From positions 83,151-147,150 of the forward strand of contig NZ_LT699709.1 in NCBI RefSeq assembly GCF_900155395.1: a stretch of DNA of 64,000 nt, read 5' to 3'. Shown here in pieces: positions 19,112 through 27,681 of the stretch. The notes beneath the pieces were generated by a model. That model was not told the origin of the DNA and did no database searches. It saw only the letters and a program-made list of their open reading frames with translations. Source of the stretch: Merdibacter massiliensis (GTDB lineage Bacteria; Bacillota_I; Bacilli_A; Erysipelotrichales; Erysipelotrichaceae). Position numbers and translations under genes: made by a program. How positions within the stretch are numbered: the first letter of the stretch is position 1; every line of letters starts with the position of its first letter.

Positions 19112-19140
19112 AAAACCGAAGGCTGATTACCTTCGGTTTT
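19112..19140. terminator. Terminator after the HAD phosphatase gene
   Basis: AAAACCGAAGG (19112-19122) pairs with CCTTCGGTTTT (19130-19140), loop of seven, followed by CTTTTG. The A-rich left flank means it could also work in the other direction for the gene at 19194. Confidence 0.9.
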
Positions 19141-19193
19141 CTTTTGTCATGGCACTTTTCTTGCCAGATCTGCAATTATACAAAGCTACTCTC

Positions 19194-19709
19194 TCAACCT
19201 CGAATCGCAAAGAATAAAGCAAAGACGAGAGCCACAAACAACACCATTACGACCACTGTAGTAATTAAAACCGACAGTTGCCCATCTTTTTTGATTTCCT
19301 GAAGAGACCCTTTTAAAGAGAACGGCTTCCAACGGAAATATTTTACTAAAGACATGATCATTAAGATCGTAGATACAAAATTAAATAATAAGAATTGACA
19401 AACAGCTAATACGATCAGATTGATACGAATACTTTCAATATGCTCAAATGACTGAATATCTTCATTGAAATGCTTTAAGATCCACCATGCATACAGATTT
19501 GCGGTACAGATCATAAAGCCCGTGATCACCACAGGATTTCCGCTGATCAATTCCTCATATGTTTGGCTATATGCGCTTGACATGCCGACTACATAAATCA
19601 AAAATAATACGATGATCAAGATACAAGCATATTGTGCATACTTTAGATAGCGATAATTCTTTACCTGCTTCAATTTATTCTTTCGCCGAATCATCTCTTT
19701 TTTCTTCAT
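19194..19709 (-). CDS. Hypothetical membrane protein
   Basis: A 171-residue protein not recognised. A very basic N-terminus (about 20 residues with many Lys and Arg) is followed by four hydrophobic segments at about residues 27-45, 59-77, 96-118 and 147-168. It ends just after the last helix. A GGAGG precedes the ATG. It stands directly downstream of the PTS EIICB gene on the same strand (50 bases), so it may be co-transcribed with it, but nothing in it points to sugar transport. Confidence 0.65.
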   Translation of the reverse strand: MKKKEMIRRKNKLKQVKNYRYLKYAQYACILIIVLFLIYVVGMSSAYSQTYEELISGNPVVITGFMICTANLYAWWILKHFNEDIQSFEHIESIRINLIVLAVCQFLLFNFVSTILMIMSLVKYFRWKPFSLKGSLQEIKKDGQLSVLITTVVVMVLFVALVFALFFAIRG

Positions 19710-19759
19710 ATCGATCCTCCTGTAATAAAAAGGCAGAGCTCTACACTCTGCCTGTATCT

Positions 19760-21361
19760 TTAGTCAATGTGTAGAATATCCTTAACTGCAGTAGTAATGT
19801 TAACGACACGTACACCATAGATGACCTGAATTGAATTCTTTCCTCTGACAACTCCAAGAGCTTCCAAGAAATTCTTCCATGCTTCGTCTGGAGCAACCAA
19901 TGCATCATCTTTTACTGTTACACGCAAGCGGCTGGCACAACAAGTGACAGTTTCAATGTTATCTGCACCACCTAATGCTTCAATGATGCGAACTTCCAAT
20001 GAATCTGCTGGTGTACCGTTTGCTTCTGCATCTTTGATTGCATTGTATTCTTTCTTGCTCATCAATTTGATCTCATCATTATCGTCACCACGGCCAGGTG
20101 TCTTCAGATCAAATTTGATGATGCAGAATTTAAATACGAAGTAATAAACAACAAATGTCAATGGTAATAAATAGATCAAGCTCATTGCATGTACTTTATG
20201 CGGCTGGAATAAGTTTGGAATCATAAACAGCAAAGCATTTCCATTGATTGAAATCTGTGTAATTTCAGCAACCACATAGCACAAACCACAAAGAGGAGCA
20301 TATACCAACCAGTAAAGTGCTGGAGCTACGAACAAGAATGTATACTCAATTGGTTCTGAAATTCCAACCATTGCCAAAGTGAATACAGCTGGGATCAACA
20401 ATGCAGCAACTTTCTTGCGATTTTCCGGTTTTGCACAGCGATACATGGCAAATGCAGCACCTGGAAGACCTGTCAGCTGGAATAATACACGTCCAGTCGT
20501 AAAGTTTCTTGTGATATAACCAGTTGCATCTGCACTAGCTGCTTGTCCATTGATGATATTCTTAACACCTTCATAAACAACGCCATCAATCGTCATCGTT
20601 CCACCAACCGAAGTATATTCAATTGGGAAAGCAATCAAGTGGTGAATACCAAATGGCAGCAACATCTTGTCTAATGTACCGAACACGAATGTTCCCACTA
20701 AACCGCTCGTGTTGATAAATGCCGTAATGCCTTGCAATACAGCTCCTATGTACGGCCATACATAGTATACCACGATTGCCAACGGAACGGAAACCAACGT
20801 TACCATCATAATAACAAATTTTGTACCTGCAAAGAACGCGAACATCGCCGGCAGTTTTGTATCCACAAAACGATTATGCAGTGCTGCTGTGACTAATCCG
20901 GCAATGATACCTGAGAAGATACCCATATTATATGCGTAGATGCCTAAGCAGCTTGACCACAATGCATTGAAGTTCATCGCAGCTTGCTCAGTGTAGCCAT
21001 TTGCCATCAATGCCTCCACTGTTGTCGTTTCAGCTGTCCAGCCTTCCAATGCTGCCCAGCCTTCAATTCCTCTCATAAAACAGAAATACATGATCATACC
21101 GGCGAAAGCGGCCCAGCCTTTTTCTTTCTTAGCTAATGTGAATGCGATCGCCACTGCAAAGAACAGCTGTAAGTTGTTCATAAAGAAGAATCCTAAATTT
21201 GAGATCATCGTGAACAAATTATACAGAATATTTCCTTGTGGCAGGATATAATTCGTAAATGCACTACCAATACCTACGAAGAAACCTACCAAGACAAGCA
21301 GAATGATCGGAACCATCATTGCCCCGGCAAATGTTTGAAGTTTTGCCTGAATGTTTTTCAT
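19760..21361 (-). CDS. PTS EIICB component, glucose/maltose family
   Basis: A 533-residue permease-kinase. Residues 1 to about 430 are the EIIC channel with some ten membrane segments and the signature GISEPIEYTFLF. The C-terminal EIIB domain holds the phosphocysteine Cys475 in TCCASRLRVTV. It takes up and phosphorylates a sugar using phosphate passed from an EIIA protein. No EIIA domain is attached; the free EIIA at 24.5 kb could serve. The sequence resembles MalX and alpha-glucoside members (long insert between EIIC and EIIB). AAAGGAGG precedes the ATG. A minus-strand TTGACA lies about 40 bases upstream with a poor -10. Confidence 0.92.
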   Translation of the reverse strand: MKNIQAKLQTFAGAMMVPIILLVLVGFFVGIGSAFTNYILPQGNILYNLFTMISNLGFFFMNNLQLFFAVAIAFTLAKKEKGWAAFAGMIMYFCFMRGIEGWAALEGWTAETTTVEALMANGYTEQAAMNFNALWSSCLGIYAYNMGIFSGIIAGLVTAALHNRFVDTKLPAMFAFFAGTKFVIMMVTLVSVPLAIVVYYVWPYIGAVLQGITAFINTSGLVGTFVFGTLDKMLLPFGIHHLIAFPIEYTSVGGTMTIDGVVYEGVKNIINGQAASADATGYITRNFTTGRVLFQLTGLPGAAFAMYRCAKPENRKKVAALLIPAVFTLAMVGISEPIEYTFLFVAPALYWLVYAPLCGLCYVVAEITQISINGNALLFMIPNLFQPHKVHAMSLIYLLPLTFVVYYFVFKFCIIKFDLKTPGRGDDNDEIKLMSKKEYNAIKDAEANGTPADSLEVRIIEALGGADNIETVTCCASRLRVTVKDDALVAPDEAWKNFLEALGVVRGKNSIQVIYGVRVVNITTAVKDILHID

Positions 21362-21501
21362 TGCTTGTTCCTCCTTTTTTCTACTTTCAGTTTATCAGAC
21401 AATGTCAAAAGAAAATGTGATAATAAGTTAAATCATTTCTCTATTATTGTGGTAATTTTTGACAAATTGTTAACGATTTCATTGAGCTTGTAAATTTTTC
21501 T

Positions 21502-22854
21502 TTATTTTTCGACTGCTAATTCGTATAAACTCTCATAATAGATTTCGAAAGCTTTCAGCAAAGAATCAATCTTCTGGCACTCATTTTCCATATGTACATG
21601 CGTATCTTCTCCATCAAAAGTAGCTCCAAAAGCCACTCCATGATCTAACATGCGGGCATACGATGCTCCTCCTTTTGTAAATACCTCTGCCTTTTCATGC
21701 ATGACTTTTTGATACGCTTTCTGCAATGCCTGGATCAGTGGACTGTCTTCCTCCACATACAGCAGTCTTTTCTCACGGATGATCTCTGCCTGCGCATGAT
21801 ATCGTTTAGCCAAAGCCGTGATCTGCTGCCACAATTGTTCCTTTGTCGTGCTTTTGACATAACGAACATCGACACAGACTTCGATTCCTTCAAAGCAATC
21901 ATTGATCGACATTACACAGACTGAATTTCTTCCCATTGCGGCATCTTCGGATGCCAGATGACTCTTTTCACCATAAAAATCATCTTCGAAACACTCCTTC
22001 AGCATCCAGATCATCGATTCCAGTCCTTTTGGCAGTTGTTTGCTATCATCTATATCTTTTAGGAAAGAAAAAACAGCATTCTCCCCGCGCTGGGGATTTC
22101 TAGACAATGCTTTCTTGCCTTGATAATGCAAATAGAAACCTTGTTTTCTTTCCTCTTTTTGTTTTGCATTTGGATAATTGCCGCAGGAGGCAGGTAATAT
22201 GACTTGCAGATCGTCACACACATAATTGGTACGTTGCGAACAATGAAAACGGACCCCTTCAACTGCAGGAAAAATAAAACGAAACTGCAAGATTCCTTTC
22301 TCTCCATTGACGATCGGAAAATTTCCATCTGGAGAAAAGCCGCAGATTGGCTGCTGATTCTTTTTAAAATAATGCTGCATGCACTCCCAAGTGGTCTCTT
22401 CTGCTCCCCCAGCAATGATCCGTATCGGATATTTTAAGGAAAGCCCTTGTTTTTTTATTAAATAAGCCGCATACAAAGCAGCTAATAAAGGTCCTTTATC
22501 ATCATTTACGCCTCTTCCATACAACATGTTTCCTTCTCTTTTCATTGTGAACGGATCACTTTTCCACCCACTCTGTCCTCTGGCTTCCACCACATCAAGA
22601 TGTCCTAAAACACCGACATACTCCTCTCCTTCACCGATTTGGGCATCAACTGCATACCCTTCATCATCATGTACAGTAAATCCTAATCTTTCTGCTATGG
22701 ACAAAAAGATATCGAATGCTTTCCGTACTTCTTTCCCAAAAGGAGCATTTTCACTTTTACTAGTTTCATCCATCACACTGGGAACAGCGACCAGCGCTGC
22801 AAGATCAGATAAAAGCTCTTCTTTCATTTGTATGATTTCTTCTTGTATATTCAT
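21502..22854 (-). CDS. pepV: M20 family dipeptidase, PepV-like
   Basis: A 450-residue zinc peptidase. Metal ligands and catalytic residues are visible in order: LGHLDVV (His and Asp), RGVNDDKGP (Asp), GGAEETTWECM (Glu pair), SPDGNFP (Asp) and THVHMENE (His). PepV-type enzymes cut dipeptides in the cytoplasm. The length is close to that of the lactobacillus PepV. It sits upstream of the PTS EIICB gene on the same strand with a 140-base gap. The start has only a weak GGAAAG site. Confidence 0.87.
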   Translation of the reverse strand: MNIQEEIIQMKEELLSDLAALVAVPSVMDETSKSENAPFGKEVRKAFDIFLSIAERLGFTVHDDEGYAVDAQIGEGEEYVGVLGHLDVVEARGQSGWKSDPFTMKREGNMLYGRGVNDDKGPLLAALYAAYLIKKQGLSLKYPIRIIAGGAEETTWECMQHYFKKNQQPICGFSPDGNFPIVNGEKGILQFRFIFPAVEGVRFHCSQRTNYVCDDLQVILPASCGNYPNAKQKEERKQGFYLHYQGKKALSRNPQRGENAVFSFLKDIDDSKQLPKGLESMIWMLKECFEDDFYGEKSHLASEDAAMGRNSVCVMSINDCFEGIEVCVDVRYVKSTTKEQLWQQITALAKRYHAQAEIIREKRLLYVEEDSPLIQALQKAYQKVMHEKAEVFTKGGASYARMLDHGVAFGATFDGEDTHVHMENECQKIDSLLKAFEIYYESLYELAVEK

Positions 22855-22921
22855 CGTATCTACTTCCTTTCCAATATACTATATTTTGATGGACCGCCCG
22901 GCTTTTTCATCCTGACGAAAC

Positions 22922-22950
22922 TTGACAGATTTTCTTTTGAAACGCATAAT
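22922..22950 (+). promoter_or_regulatory. Sigma-A promoter for the PRD regulator
   Basis: TTGACA (22922-22927), a 17-base spacer and CATAAT (22945-22950), about 24 bases ahead of the start codon. It is a near-consensus vegetative promoter. Confidence 0.8.
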
Positions 22951-22973
22951 GCATATATAAAGGGGGGATGTGT

Positions 22974-24515
22974 GTGATCAACAAACGCGTACTAAAAATT
23001 GTAGAAGTCTTGCTGGAACAAGAGTCATACATTACGATCGATAAAATAAGTGAACAGCTGTCTGTCTCCAATAAGACCATCCGTAATGATCTCTTGTTAG
23101 TAGATGAATGGTTAACAGATAATCAGCTGCACTTAATAAAGAAAACGGGTATTGGCGTATGTATCGAAGGTTCTCACAGTCAAAAACTCCGCATTCTTGA
23201 AAATGTTCGTAAAAAGAATACCTCTGTGGTCGAACATTCTCCTGCCGCCCGACAGACTTTTATCGGCATGCAACTGGCATCTTATGACAACTGTCGCATC
23301 TATGAATTAAGTGAACAGCTCTATGTCAGCCGAGCAACCATCCATAAGGATTTATTATCTCTTTCTAAAAACATGGAATTATTCGGTATCCAGTTGCACC
23401 GCAAAAACAACAACGGGATCAGTATCGAAGGAAAAGAGAAGAATATACGCAATTTTTTATTAAAACTGATGTTGGAAGATAATGGTTACCAACTTTTCAT
23501 CGACATCGTACAGAATGCCTCTTATCACTGCACCGGTGCTTTGGTCTTTGCCGGATTAGAAGCAACCGATGATGAAATAAAAGATTTTGTTCATTGCATC
23601 CTGCGCGCACACAACTCTTATATCAAAGCATTGGATTTTCATTCCATCATCATTATCTTGCTGCGAATTTATGCTGCTTACTTAAGAATACAAGAGCATC
23701 ATATCATCACTTTGTCTGATGAATTTATCCAGGAATTAAACAGTGAACCATTTTTTAAAGAAGCGCAGGAAATTACAGACCGCTTGGCGAATCATTACCG
23801 CATACAGATCCCAACGGTGGAAACACATTATTTACAACTGTATTTTCTATCGATGCAAGGTCCACAATTGACCAATGAGAAAGATCAAAAAGAGGCTCGG
23901 GAATTATGTGACCAGTTATTGACCTCCTGGAGCGAACAATTGGGTGTTCCATTCATGAAAGATGAAGAATTAAAGAAGTCTATTTATGCACATCTTTGTC
24001 CTTCCATCACTCGTTTTCGTCATAACATTCCAAATGAAAATCCCTTGATGCCCGAGATCCACGACCTCTATAAACATACGCTGGCTGTTGTAAAAAACAG
24101 TATCCACTGTATTGAAGAGCGCTTCCACTGCACCGTCAGTGACGATGAGATCAGCTATCTTGCCTTGCATCTTGCAGCTTCATTGGAAAGACTGAAAAAA
24201 CCGTTGCGCACCATCCTGGTCACTCATGAAGGAACAGCTGCAGCTGCAATCTTAAAACAAAAACTGATCCATCAGATCAATGAAATCGACATTGTGGATC
24301 AGGAAAGTTTCCTGTCCATCCATCATTGTGATATGACAGATATCGATCTGATCATATCTACCATTGAGATCTCCTTAAAAACAGATATTCCTATTTTATT
24401 GATCAACCCGCTCTTACACAACTATGATATTCTTCGTCTGAAAGATGCAGTGAAAGAGTACTATAATCAGAAAAATGATCCAATAAGACGGAAAACGGCA
24501 CTATCTCAGCAATAG
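22974..24515 (+). CDS. PRD-domain transcription regulator (BglG/MtlR type)
   Basis: About 513 residues. Two helix-turn-helix domains fill the first 150 residues (KISEQLSVSNKTIRND and ELSEQLYVSRATIHKD), followed by two PRD domains (conserved His in FRHNIP and YLALHLAASLERL) and a C-terminal segment with the EIIB fold pattern (TILVTHEGTAAAAIL) but no phosphocysteine. Such activators sense PTS phosphorylation and switch on sugar operons. Its neighbours, EIICB and EIIA of the glucose family, are the likely targets. The GTG at 22974 is six bases after GGGGGG; the ATG at 22968 touches that site, so GTG is preferred. A well-formed promoter lies upstream. Confidence 0.85.
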   Translation: MINKRVLKIVEVLLEQESYITIDKISEQLSVSNKTIRNDLLLVDEWLTDNQLHLIKKTGIGVCIEGSHSQKLRILENVRKKNTSVVEHSPAARQTFIGMQLASYDNCRIYELSEQLYVSRATIHKDLLSLSKNMELFGIQLHRKNNNGISIEGKEKNIRNFLLKLMLEDNGYQLFIDIVQNASYHCTGALVFAGLEATDDEIKDFVHCILRAHNSYIKALDFHSIIIILLRIYAAYLRIQEHHIITLSDEFIQELNSEPFFKEAQEITDRLANHYRIQIPTVETHYLQLYFLSMQGPQLTNEKDQKEARELCDQLLTSWSEQLGVPFMKDEELKKSIYAHLCPSITRFRHNIPNENPLMPEIHDLYKHTLAVVKNSIHCIEERFHCTVSDDEISYLALHLAASLERLKKPLRTILVTHEGTAAAAILKQKLIHQINEIDIVDQESFLSIHHCDMTDIDLIISTIEISLKTDIPILLINPLLHNYDILRLKDAVKEYYNQKNDPIRRKTALSQQ

Positions 24516-24519
24516 TGCC
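24497..24519. terminator. Hairpin between the convergent regulator and EIIA genes
   Basis: GGCACTAT (24497-24504) pairs with ATAGTGCC (24512-24519). The stem covers the last codons of the regulator gene. The U tract is better on the minus strand (GTTTTCC), so it probably mainly stops the EIIA transcript. Confidence 0.6.
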
Positions 24520-24524
24520 TTCAT

Positions 24525-25007
24525 TTAATGGGTATAAGTTGCGGAAATAGTGCTGCCTGCTTTCATTGTCTTATCCTGCGCCAATTCAAATGACTTATAG
24601 GCATCAGCTTTTGTAAAGATAACGATCACTGAAAGATCATAACCTTTTCCTTCCAAATATGCGCGGTCGATCTTTACCAGATCATCGCCGGCATGTACTT
24701 TTTGTCCTTTTTTACAAAGGCAGGTAAACCCTTGTCCATTCTCATTTACCGTATCGATTCCGATATGGATCAATATTTCCATTCCATCCGCAAGCGTCAA
24801 GCCAACGGCATGTCCGCTTGGAAATACCATCGTTACTTCTCCGTCTGCACATGCACAGATCGTATCTCCAGTTGAAACGATCGCATATCCATCTCCCATC
24901 ATCTTTTGAGAAAAAACTGGATCTTTTACTTCTTCGATTGGAATCAATGTCCCGTCAACAACTGCAACCAGTTCTTTAGGTGCCGATTTTTTCTTAAAGC
25001 CAAACAT
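24525..25007 (-). CDS. crr: PTS EIIA component, glucose family
   Basis: A 160-residue cytoplasmic phosphocarrier. His81 in EILIHIGIDTV is the phosphorylation site, and His66 in PSGHAVGLT is the second active-site histidine. It passes phosphate from HPr to an EIIB such as the EIICB at 19.8 kb. The ATG at 25007 follows AAAGGAGG by seven bases; a longer frame starting 45 bases upstream lacks this. It is transcribed away from the epimerase gene, with two inverted repeats in the shared upstream region. Confidence 0.93.
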   Translation of the reverse strand: MFGFKKKSAPKELVAVVDGTLIPIEEVKDPVFSQKMMGDGYAIVSTGDTICACADGEVTMVFPSGHAVGLTLADGMEILIHIGIDTVNENGQGFTCLCKKGQKVHAGDDLVKIDRAYLEGKGYDLSVIVIFTKADAYKSFELAQDKTMKAGSTISATYTH

Positions 25008-25087
25008 GATACTGCCTCCTTTATTAACTTTTACAATCCTATTATATATCACTTATCTTATGTAAGCGTATGATAATATTTTACTTC

Positions 25088-25150
25088 ATTGCCATTATCT
25101 TATGGCAATTCTTCTATTAATGTTGATAAATTGCCTTATCATTAGGTAAT
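25088..25150. promoter_or_regulatory. Two related operator-like inverted repeats between EIIA and epimerase genes
   Basis: A perfect dyad with arms ATTGCCAT and ATGGCAAT spans 25088-25109. A looser one with arms ATTGCCT and AGGTAAT spans 25130-25150. The half-sites are alike and the centres lie about 41 bases apart, roughly four helical turns. This looks like a pair of sites for one dimeric regulator controlling both divergent genes. The regulator is not evident. Confidence 0.55.
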
Positions 25151-25169
25151 GTGTTTCTTTCGCTGGCTA

Positions 25170-25199
25170 TTGCACAGGCTGATTCGCAAAGCGTACAAT
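25170..25199 (+). promoter_or_regulatory. Promoter of the epimerase gene
   Basis: TTGCAC (25170-25175), an 18-base spacer and TACAAT (25194-25199), 28 bases ahead of the start codon and just downstream of the second inverted repeat. Confidence 0.65.
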
Positions 25200-25227
25200 G
25201 AAGACGTAAAGAAGGAGGAAACAGATA

Positions 25228-25944
25228 ATGAAACATATTAAAATTGCCGCTGGTCTGGCTCACGTAAATTATGGAAGAATCGCTGATTTAGTCAAAGAAG
25301 TAAGTGATGCGGGTGCAGATTACATACATTCAGATGCTGCTGATATGCATGACTTGCAAAATATGAAATTAATGGGCGGTCATCAGATCATCGCCGGTAT
25401 TCGTCCGGAAACAGACAAACCAATTGAATGTCATATTTATACAGTAAGCATGGATGAAATGTTTATTCAACAGATTTATGAAGCTGGAGCAAACATGCTG
25501 ATCATTCCTGCTGAACATTTCATCGGCGCACAATTAGCATATATCATCAACTGGTGCCGTGAGCGTAAGTTAAAAGTCGGCTTGACTCTTGGATGTTACA
25601 CACCGCTTTGCTTTGTAGATGAAAGCATCTACGATATCGATCGTCTGCACATAGTGACACATGGTGTAGATGAAACAGATGGAAAAGATAACTGGGGCTG
25701 GAGAAAGAGCGCAATCGATCTGGTACAGCGCGCACGAAAAATGATCGATGAAAAAAATCCAAAATGCGAACTGGCAATCGATGGCGGTTTACGAGCAGAT
25801 AATATGGAAAAATTAATTGAATGCAATCCGGATGTCATCGTATTATCCTCCGCTATCTTCAAAGATCCAGATGGACCTGCTGCTGGCGTTCGTCGTTGCC
25901 GCAAAGCAATTGATGAAGCAGCCGCAAAATTCAATCTTGAATAA
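25228..25944 (+). CDS. Sugar-phosphate 3-epimerase of the ribulose-phosphate epimerase family
   Basis: A 238-residue TIM barrel. Family features are the metal-binding region ADYIHSDAADMH near residue 30, the middle strand VGLTLGCYTPL and the C-terminal phosphate-binding CELAIDGGLRADNMEKL. Classical Rpe has HxD and H-M-M motifs; here the first His is kept (YIHSD) but the next motif is GIRPET, so it is a divergent member, perhaps acting on a ketohexose phosphate such as allulose 6-phosphate. AAGGAGGA precedes the ATG. The gene is followed by its own terminator. Confidence 0.8.
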   Translation: MKHIKIAAGLAHVNYGRIADLVKEVSDAGADYIHSDAADMHDLQNMKLMGGHQIIAGIRPETDKPIECHIYTVSMDEMFIQQIYEAGANMLIIPAEHFIGAQLAYIINWCRERKLKVGLTLGCYTPLCFVDESIYDIDRLHIVTHGVDETDGKDNWGWRKSAIDLVQRARKMIDEKNPKCELAIDGGLRADNMEKLIECNPDVIVLSSAIFKDPDGPAAGVRRCRKAIDEAAAKFNLE

Positions 25945-25968
25945 AAAAGAACTCATTGAGTTCTTTTT
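25944..25968 (+). terminator. Terminator after the epimerase gene
   Basis: AAAAAGAACTC (25944-25954) pairs with GAGTTCTTTTT (25958-25968) around a three-base loop, with the T run inside the stem. It lies directly ahead of the YitT gene, so the latter may depend on read-through. Confidence 0.75.
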
Positions 25969-25983
25969 ATAAAGGTTTTTTGT

Positions 25984-26595
25984 ATGAAAACAATCATAAA
26001 AGATTATTTTTGGATCACGGTCGCTGCGATCATGACTGCTGTTGCTGTAAACTTTTTCTTTTCTTCCACAGGATTAGCACCTGGAGGCATCACAGGCTTA
26101 TCCATCGTCTGTTCGTCTATCTTGCATGTTGAAGTCAGTACGATGTCTTTATGTATTTCCATTCCTTTGTTGATCTTATCCACTATCGTATTAGGAAAAA
26201 GTTTCGGAATCAAGACACTCTATATTACTTTAACATCGCCTTTATTCATGAAGATCATACCGACGATCGCCGTCACTGCTCCTTTGCAGCAAATCCATCC
26301 GATAGTTGAACTGATCGTGGCAGGGGCCATTGGCGGTATATTGGTTGGCGGTGCAATCGGTATTGCCTTAAATCATGATTGTGCAACCGGTGGAACCGAT
26401 GTCATTGCTTTATTGATCCAGCATGTTTTCCAATTTCTGAAACTTAGCGTGATTTTATTTGTACTCGACGGCTCCGTTGTCATCGCTTCCGGGATCATCA
26501 CCAACAGTATCTTTATTTCCATCTTTAGTTTTCTATCTTTGATGGTGATCATACAGACGATTCGCATCGTTACTGAAAGAAAATGGACAGCATAA
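25984..26595 (+). CDS. YitT/DUF161 family membrane protein, short form
   Basis: A 203-residue protein with five or six hydrophobic helices and the family motifs FFSSTGLAPGGITGLSIV near residue 26 and NHDCATGGTDVIALL near residue 135. YitT proteins are uncharacterised transporters. The usual C-terminal cytoplasmic DUF2179 domain (about 80 residues) is missing here, while the paralogue at 56.5 kb has it. The frame ends cleanly at a terminator, so this looks like a natural short form and not a recent truncation. Confidence 0.82.
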   Translation: MKTIIKDYFWITVAAIMTAVAVNFFFSSTGLAPGGITGLSIVCSSILHVEVSTMSLCISIPLLILSTIVLGKSFGIKTLYITLTSPLFMKIIPTIAVTAPLQQIHPIVELIVAGAIGGILVGGAIGIALNHDCATGGTDVIALLIQHVFQFLKLSVILFVLDGSVVIASGIITNSIFISIFSFLSLMVIIQTIRIVTERKWTA

Positions 26596-26610
26596 AATTT
26601 ATTTCTATAA

Positions 26611-26642
26611 AAAACAATACAGAATGATGTCTGTATTGTTTT
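26611..26642 (+). terminator. Terminator after the short YitT gene
   Basis: A perfect 13-bp stem (AAAACAATACAGA at 26611-26623, TCTGTATTGTTTT at 26630-26642) with a six-base loop and a run of ten or more T. Confidence 0.92.
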
Positions 26643-26646
26643 TTTT

Positions 26647-27378
26647 TTATTGACCGACGCTGTTAGCCCCTCCATCGATTACCAGTGCCTGTCCGGTGAT
26701 CATTCTTGCCTCATCGCTTGCCAAGAAATAAACTGCATTTACAATGTCTTGGGGCTCAGACAAAGAACGCAATGGAATATTATCAAATGAAGATTGATCA
26801 AAGTTCATTTTCTTCATCGCTTCTGTCAACACACCGCCAGGTACGACTGCATTGACACGTACTTTATATTTCCCCCATTCACAAGCTAACTGCTGCGTTA
26901 ATGAAATGATAGCTGCTTTGCTTGCACCGTAATGCGGAGATGCCATAGAACCCATGAAACCGCGGATCGCTGCCGCACTGGCAAAGTTCACGATTGCCCC
27001 GCCGTTTTCTTTCATGCATCCTTCTACCATTGCTTTTGCTAAGAAGAAAGTACCTCTTGCATTGATGTTGAACATCAGATCCCAAGAATCCGGTGTAATA
27101 TGGAAGCTGTCTTCATTACGCATCAAACCAGCAACTTGAATCAAGGCATCTACTTTTCCATAATCGGCAATAATTTTTTTTGTTGTCGCTTGAATTTCTT
27201 CAATATTTGTCAAATTACAAGCATATGTTGCGTAATCTGTCGTATTTCCAATTTCTTTTAAACGTTCGCTGGCAAGATCCAAGATGATGACCTTTGCCCC
27301 TCTTTTTTTAAATGTCTCTGCACAAGTATAGCCAATACCTCCAGCACCGCCGCTGATCACTACAATTTTATCTTTCAT
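26647..27378 (-). CDS. Short-chain dehydrogenase/reductase
   Basis: A 243-residue NAD(P)-dependent oxidoreductase. The Rossmann motif SGGAGGIG is near residue 10, the catalytic Ser is in VNFASAAAI and the Tyr-x-x-x-Lys is in PHYGASKAA. An Asp in VIILDLAS after the second strand suggests NAD over NADP. The substrate is unknown; FabG, sorbitol and gluconate reductases are related. The ATG at 27378 follows GGAGG; a longer frame begins 54 bases earlier. A GC-rich hairpin (CCGCGC 27395-27400 with GCGCGG 27409-27414) lies in its leader close to the ribosome-binding site. The second IS110 element sits just upstream. Confidence 0.9.
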   Translation of the reverse strand: MKDKIVVISGGAGGIGYTCAETFKKRGAKVIILDLASERLKEIGNTTDYATYACNLTNIEEIQATTKKIIADYGKVDALIQVAGLMRNEDSFHITPDSWDLMFNINARGTFFLAKAMVEGCMKENGGAIVNFASAAAIRGFMGSMASPHYGASKAAIISLTQQLACEWGKYKVRVNAVVPGGVLTEAMKKMNFDQSSFDNIPLRSLSEPQDIVNAVYFLASDEARMITGQALVIDGGANSVGQ

Positions 27379-27471
27379 TTTTTCCTCCATTTCCCCGCGC
27401 CTAAGGTCGCGCGGACACAAATATTTCATCAATAAATCTCACACGTCTCATTTTTTCGTGTTACCATATAA

Positions 27472-27655
27472 GAGAGGTGGTACACTACAGAGCACGTGGA
27501 GGTGAGTAGGAATTCTACTCAATTGAATATCCTGTATTTTTATAAGTTGCCGTCATCATATCAAGCACAAATAAGTAGGACTTTGAGCCTGGACACTTAT
27601 GATTGTTCAATCAACTGTTGTCGATTCGCTTTGATGACAGTCAATGCCACCTCTC
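27472..27655 (+). ncRNA. Candidate IS110 bridge RNA
   Basis: The leader folds as a closed structure. GAGAGGTGG (27472-27480) pairs perfectly with CCACCTCTC (27647-27655) across the whole region. Inside are a 5' stem-loop (GAGTAG 27504-27509 with CTACTC 27515-27520), a stem ATAAGT/ACTTAT (27571-27576 with 27595-27600) enclosing an 18-base internal loop, and a long-range stem GTCATCA/TGATGAC (27552-27558 with 27632-27638). A 5' hairpin plus internal loops that bind target and donor DNA is the layout known for IS110 bridge RNAs. Which loop binds which DNA was not worked out. Confidence 0.6.
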
Positions 27656-27681
27656 CTTTTGTATGAAAGGAGCTTTTTTAT

